The position numbers were made by a program, and so were the translations under genes. Positions 60,078 to 64,000 of a DNA stretch of 64,000 nt are shown here, piece after piece (the first letter of the stretch is position 1; every line of letters begins with the position of its first letter). Origin of the DNA: Devosia sp. A8/3-2 (GTDB lineage Bacteria; Pseudomonadota; Alphaproteobacteria; Rhizobiales; Devosiaceae). Location of the stretch: the NCBI GenBank assembly GCA_025452255.1, contig CP104974.1, positions 3,202,156 to 3,266,155 on the forward strand, given 5' to 3'. The notes below the pieces were generated by a model. The model did not search any database. It saw only the letters and a program-made list of their open reading frames with translations, and was not told where the DNA came from.

Positions 60078-61300
60078 TTGACGCAACAGCGATTGTTCGG
60101 CGCCGATTTTCTGCGCGCCGCCGCTTGCCTGATGGTGCTGTTGCATCATCTGGCCTTCCGCATGGATGGCAATAATGTGCCGGCGCCGTTGCAGGGCGTG
60201 GTGGACTTTGCCGTGATGGGCAGCTTCGGCGTTGCGGTGTTTTTCGTGCTGAGCGGGTTCCTGCTGGCGCGGCCATTCTGGAGGGCGCTGGACGCGGGCG
60301 AGCCCATGCCCTCGCTGGGGATTTATGCCCTGCGGCGGGCGGCGCGCATCCTGCCGTGTTTCTGGCTGGCGCTGATTGTCAGCTTTGTGCTGGGGCTGAC
60401 AATCTATGGCTATGATCTCGGACGCGAGGAGATCGTGCGGTTTGTGGCCGGGTTCTTTCTCGTCAGCGACTGGCATTGGGTGACGCTGTTTCCGGTCGAC
60501 AATAATGGGCCGCTGTGGTCGATCGGATTTGAGGTCACATCCTATCTGTTGCTGCCGTTTTTCCGGCGGTGCTGTTTGCGGTAGGGCTCAGGGGCTGGCC
60601 GGCGCGGATTGCTCGGATGGGCGTTATCGGCGTGGTGCTGGCGCTGCACTGGATGGTGGTGCAATGGGCGCCGATCGACGAGGTTGAGCGCGGCTGGAAA
60701 TACGGGCTGGTCGGCGGCGCCAAGGCGTGGATGCCGCGGTTCAATCCGGTCGGGTTCTTCGCCATTTTTGCGCTTGGGGCACTGGCAGCCGGGGTGCAGG
60801 TGAAGCTGGCCGGGATGCGCTCATATCTGTTCGATCTGGTCGGGCTGGCCAGCGTTGTGGCCGCCGGCTGGGTGATGGTGGCCCATATTGGCGGGCTTAA
60901 TGAGGGCTTTGGCTGGCTGGACGTGCCCTATGGATTCCCATGGATGCCGCTGGCGATTGGGGTGGGGCTGGTCGCCCTGCCCTCGTCGGTTCTAGCGGGA
61001 CGGCTGCTGGATAATCGCGTGGCGCGCTACATCGCCGAAGTGTCGTTCGGCGTTTATATCTGGCATTTCCCGGTGATCGGGCTGCTGGGACGATTGGTGC
61101 CACCGGCTTTCGAGACCAGTGGCGAGAATGGCTGGGCCATCTGGCTGGCCTCGAGCGCCGCGACCATCATCATCAGCTTTGCTATCGCGACGCTGAGCTT
61201 CCGGCTGCTGGAGCGGCCGGTGGTCACGTGGGCGCGCGGGCTGGAACAGCGGCCGGGTCGTCAGCCAAAGCGCGAGCTGGCAGAGAACCCGACCCGCTAA
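60078..61300 (+). CDS. acyltransferase family 3 membrane protein (frame broken near 60565)
   Basis: About 407 residues with ten membrane helices. [22 protein letters not shown] carries the catalytic His of the family, and [20 protein letters not shown] the second conserved block; [21 protein letters not shown] follows. One base missing near 60565 breaks the frame. Such proteins O-acetylate exopolysaccharide, LPS or other surface sugars. TTG start after CGGAGGACG. It converges on rsmB with 9 nt between. Acceptor unknown. Confidence 0.88.
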
Positions 61301-61309
61301 TGTTTTGAA

Positions 61310-62600
61310 TCAAGCCGCGCGACGCAAGGCGTTGAAATAGAATCCGTCTGTGCCGGTGAGGCGGGGGTAAGCGCGATGCCCGATTGGGCGGTTTCCACAT
61401 CGGGGTGGATTTCGGTGCCAAAGGCGGATTGCCAGAGATCGGCTGGCGGCAGCGAGGCGAAGTCTGGATGGGCCTTGAGGAAGGCGACGATCTGGTCGTC
61501 ATTCTCCTCGGGCAGGATCGAGCAGGTAATGTAGACCAGCGTGCCGCCGGGCTTGAGGTAGCGGGCGCCCTCGACCGAGATTGCGGCCTGTTCGGCTGTG
61601 CGTTGCGCCAATAGGTCGGGGCTCAGCTTCCACTTGGTATCGGGGCGGCGGCGCTGGTGCCCGTGCCGGTGCAGGGGGCGTCGATGACGACGCGATCCAT
61701 TTTGCCGGCAAGATCATCCAGCGCACCAGGATGGGGCGCGCGGACCTGCACATTGCGGGCGCCATTGCGCTTGAGGCGATCATAGATCGGCGCGAGGCGG
61801 TTGCGGTCACTGTCATAGGCGAAAATTTGGCCCTTATTGCCCATGGCGGCGGCCAGAGCGAGGGTCTTGCCCCCTGCCCCGGCGCAGAGATCAAGCACCT
61901 GTTCACCGGGCTGGGCATTGGCGAGGGCGGCGACAATCTGGCTGCCCCGGTCCTGCACTTCGAACCAGCCCTTGAGATAGCCTTCATCGGTGGTGACATT
62001 GGGCGTGCGCGCATCGCCTGCTCCGGCCGGCATGGTGACGCCGACGGGCGAAATGGCGGTGAGGCGCGGATGGAAGCGATCGAGCGATTTGACGACGCGG
62101 TCGCGGCTGGCCTTGAGCGTATTGGTGCGCAGGTCGAGCGAGGGCCGGCCGGCCATGTCCTGCCCTTCGGCGATCCAATTGTCGCCAAAGGCACGCTCGA
62201 TGGAGGGCGCGAGCCATTCGGGCACGTCGGCAAGAATATGGGGCGCAGTGTCGTCGGGGAGCTGGCCGACGGCGCGGGCCAATCTGTCCGCGGTGAGCGG
62301 GTCGGGGGCGTGGCTATCGGCGGCAAAGCTATCGCTGAGGGCGGCCGGGTCTTCGTTCCAGTCGCGGATGGCGACGGCGAGAACCAGCGCACGCGGGCTG
62401 TCGCTGCCCATCAGCGCAGCGTGCGAGGCGCGGCGACGCAAAGCGTCATAAACGAGATTGCCGATGGCGGCGCGGTCGCCGGCCCCGGCAAAGCGGTTGT
62501 TAAGACCCCGGGCCTTGAGCGCCTCGGAGACGGGCCGCTTGCGCGTCTCCACGTCGGTCAGCACATCGATGGCGGCAGAAAGACGGCCCGGCAGGCGCAT
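61310..62600 (-). CDS. rsmB: RsmB-type 16S rRNA m5C methyltransferase (frames broken near 61640 and 61350)
   Basis: An N-terminal NusB-like region (RLSAAIDVLTDVETRKRPVSEAL, NLVYDALRRRASHAAL) and a methyltransferase domain: LDLCAGAGGKTLALAAAMGN (SAM), DAPCTGTG (catalytic Cys), ITCSILPEEN (second Cys), ending GTDGFYFNALRRAA. It probably methylates a cytosine of 16S rRNA. Breaks: near 61640 before RRRPDTKWKLSPDLLAQR, and a C-run loss near 61350. Corrected length about 430 residues. Palindromic repeat copy 4 abuts its ATG. Confidence 0.9.
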
Positions 62601-62602
62601 GA

Positions 62603-62746
62603 AGAGACCTCTGAGAATTCTACGCTGGTGGGCATCTGGAGCGCATTTCCTGCGCTTCCGGTGCTCACGTACTTTAGTACGTTCCGCTCTGGTTCTCGAA
62701 AACCCACTCCATCTACCGCACCAGAGCGAATTCTCAAGCGGTCTCT
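62603..62746. repeat. Dispersed near-palindrome, copy 4
   Basis: About 144 bp with the shared core TGCGCTTCCGGTGCTCACGT, loop, GTACGTTCCGCTCTGGTTCT. Its arms (AGAGACC...GAGAATTC...CGCTGGTG at 62603-62630, pairing with CACCAGAGCGAATTCTC... through 62746) differ from the other copies yet pair with each other. It spans from the MAPEG stop codon to 2 nt before the rsmB start, between minus-strand neighbours. Confidence 0.85.
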
Positions 62747-63183
62747 AGATACTCGGGCTTAGAACAACAAGGCGAAGGACCAGCCATAGCCATAGCGCGC
62801 ATAGAACTGCAAGGCCGGCGGTGTAGGCGACGAAGCGGTGTTCGACGCGATTGGTGGTGGTGTGGATGGCGGCGTGGGCATAGCGCAGGGCGACGAAGGC
62901 CCGTGCCAGTACCAGTTCGAGCCAGCTTACCGTGCCGGCCCAGAGCGTGAGCAGCGCGGCCACGTAGAACAGGACCGGGAGCTGGAACTGGTTATCGAAA
63001 CAGTTCGACAGCAGGCGCGCCTTGAGCGGATAGGCCGAGCGCCTCGACGGCGATGTCCTTGATATCGACCTCGCCCGACATGACACGCGGCACGCGTTCG
63101 TGGCCCATGAGGATGAGCAGGATGATGGTGAGCAGCACCTGCACGGCCATCGCCGGGATCAGTAGTTTTTCCGTGAGGGGCAT
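62745..63183 (-). CDS. MAPEG family protein (frame broken near 63035)
   Basis: About 146 residues with four membrane helices. MPLTEKLLIPAMAVQVLLTIILLILMGHERVPR is followed, after a break near 63035, by FDNQFQLPVLFYVAALLTLW and ELVLARAFVALRYAHAAIHT, then HRFVAYTAGLAVLCALWLW. The FDNQFQxPVLFY and RxxHxxIH blocks resemble the MAPEG superfamily (glutathione-dependent membrane proteins). Activity not established for this bacterial group. Confidence 0.83.
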
Positions 63184-63298
63184 GTTGAAGTTCCGGTTCA
63201 GAGTCCGCGTCCTGCAGTAACGACTTGTAGCGGAGTAAGTTTTCGGCGGCATGCAGAAGCGCCGCCCGGCTCGGTATGGCGTCGCGGTTATACGGTAA

Positions 63299-63350
63299 CG
63301 GGCGGCCATTGGGCCTTCCGAAACTAATAGAGTGGACCAATGGCCGCCCG
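63299..63350. repeat. inverted repeat CGGGCGGCCATTGG
   Basis: CGGGCGGCCATTGGGCC (63299-63315) pairs with GGACCAATGGCCGCCCG (63334-63350) at 16 of 17 positions across an 18-nt loop. It lies 115 nt upstream of the MAPEG start codon. It has no T run, so a simple terminator is unlikely; it could be a dispersed repeat or a regulator site. Confidence 0.6.
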
Positions 63351-63576
63351 TCACGATCCGCTTTTTATGCAGGGTCCGGTTCAGGCGGTACCATTATTGC
63401 AGGTCCGGCTGCCGAGTTTCCAACCCCACTGGACAGGCGCCCCCATCCCACGGTCTCCCCACCCGGCCCTGCGTCGGGGCCGCGTAACTGGCGGGAATGG
63501 GGTCATGATGGCATGGGGGTTGGGGAGCGGGGATAAGATGGGTAAGTCGGGGGAGTCAGCTAATTCTCAGTCGTCT

Positions 63577-63609
63577 CCCTCCCCTTGTGGGGAGGGATCA
63601 AGGTGGGGG
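63577..63609. repeat. CCCTCCCC hairpin repeat
   Basis: CCCTCCCC, a 4-nt loop and GGGGAGGG followed by ATCAAGGTGGGGG. It is of the widespread intergenic type common in Rhizobiales and related groups. A single copy is seen here; no function assigned. Confidence 0.5.
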
Positions 63610-63724
63610 TGGCCACATACATTGGGCTCGCGGAGAGCTAAGCCGTTGTAACGGAATCGGTTCCGATGATCCGCGAACTCTCCGGCTCTTGCTGCGTTGA
63701 TCGTGACACCCATGGGAGTGGATC

Positions 63725-64000
63725 ATGCAGCAACAAATCGCCATCATCACGCTCGGCATTGCCGATCTTCCGCGCTCCCGGCGCTTCTACATGGAGGGTT
63801 TCTGGCTGGAAGCCGGCCTTCGAAAATGATGAGATCATCTTCTACCAGATGAACGGGTTCGTGCTCGGCACATTCAGCAAGGCGGCGCTGGAGAAGGATA
63901 TGAACCGCACGGGGCTGCTTGCCCCCGGCGCCTTTTCGCTGGCGCATAATGTGCGGACACAGGGGGAAGTCGAAGACGTCATGCAAAGCCTGCTCGCGGC
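63725..64000 (+). CDS. VOC/glyoxalase family protein (3' end outside window; frame broken at 63803)
   Basis: MQQQIAIITLGIADLPRSRRFYMEGFG, then, after an extra T at 63803, WKPAFENDEIIFYQMNGFVLGTF and the start of the second beta-alpha-beta module (GLLAPGAFSLAHNV). This is a vicinal-oxygen-chelate fold; members include glyoxalase I, dioxygenases and antibiotic-binding proteins. The His of AHNV is in a typical metal-ligand position. The 3' end is cut off by the window. Confidence 0.82.

Larger units (their letters stand above)
63184..63724. other. intergenic region with hairpins, MAPEG/VOC
   Basis: About 540 nt. It contains the inverted repeat at 63299-63350, a Gly/Pro-type low-complexity plus-strand frame that is not coding by appearance, and a CCCTCCCC...GGGGAGGGATCAAGG repeat at 63577-63609. 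Promoters for the MAPEG gene (minus) and the VOC gene (plus) should lie here. Confidence 0.45.

Overview
The window comes from a GC-rich alphaproteobacterium. Gene order is of Hyphomicrobiales (Rhizobiales) type and most resembles Devosia-like genomes: lptF-lptG-lptD-surA-pdxA-rsmA, fabD-fabG-acpP-fabF-mltG-yicC-gmk, and rpsF-rpsR-rplI-dnaB-alr-radA-cvpA-purF. That placement is inferred from gene content and synteny only. Almost every long gene is interrupted by one or more 1-2 base indels, including essential single-copy genes (gmk, fabF, fabD, der, lptD, rsmA). The indels fall at homopolymers, at GC dinucleotide runs, or as an extra base inside TC|G, so they look like uncorrected sequencing errors rather than decay. 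I therefore give each broken gene as one feature spanning all its pieces and note where the frame changes.

Layout. 1-6.5 kb: DEAD-box helicase (cut by the edge), tautomerase, ndk, a secreted protein, an ABC-F ATPase with a cupin, a DUF4344 metallopeptidase and holC. 6.5-15.5 kb: pepA, then the envelope and cofactor operon lptF-lptG-lptD-surA-pdxA-rsmA with overlapping stops and starts. 15.5-23.1 kb (minus strand): MFS exporter, gmk, yicC, mltG and the fatty-acid genes fabF, acpP, fabG, fabD. 23.5-32.5 kb (plus strand): ribosomal proteins S6, S18 and L9, replicative helicase, alanine racemase, RadA, CvpA, PurF and an SDR. 32.6-37.5 kb (minus strand): CNNM/CBS transporter, Der GTPase, TPR-like membrane protein, 2'-5' RNA ligase-like protein and RidA.

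38-47.5 kb is accessory. It holds a TetR/SDR divergent pair and a carbohydrate ABC system: a divergent ATPase, a Tat-type binding protein and two permease halves that appear fused. A GntR regulator, an enolase-superfamily sugar-acid enzyme and an RraA-like protein follow. 47.9-57.2 kb is a compact minus-strand operon of seven genes: HMG-CoA reductase, UbiA prenyltransferase, a PEP-synthase-like dikinase, a DUF3419/BtaA-like transferase, a phytol/dolichol-kinase-like protein, a GNAT protein and an AMP-dependent ligase. Five of the six junctions are overlaps or 1-nt gaps. It reads as an undescribed isoprenoid-linked lipid pathway and is the most interesting part of the window. An alpha/beta hydrolase lies just upstream. 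58.4-64 kb returns to housekeeping: guaA, an acyltransferase-3, rsmB, a MAPEG protein and a truncated VOC protein.

Between co-directional genes lie four copies of an approximately 110-147 bp near-palindrome. The core is conserved, while the outer arms differ between copies yet stay complementary within each copy. A second repeat family, related to CTCGTGGTTCGACAAGCTCA, occurs near 16.7 and 25.0 kb. No tRNA, rRNA, CRISPR array or insertion sequence was recognised.
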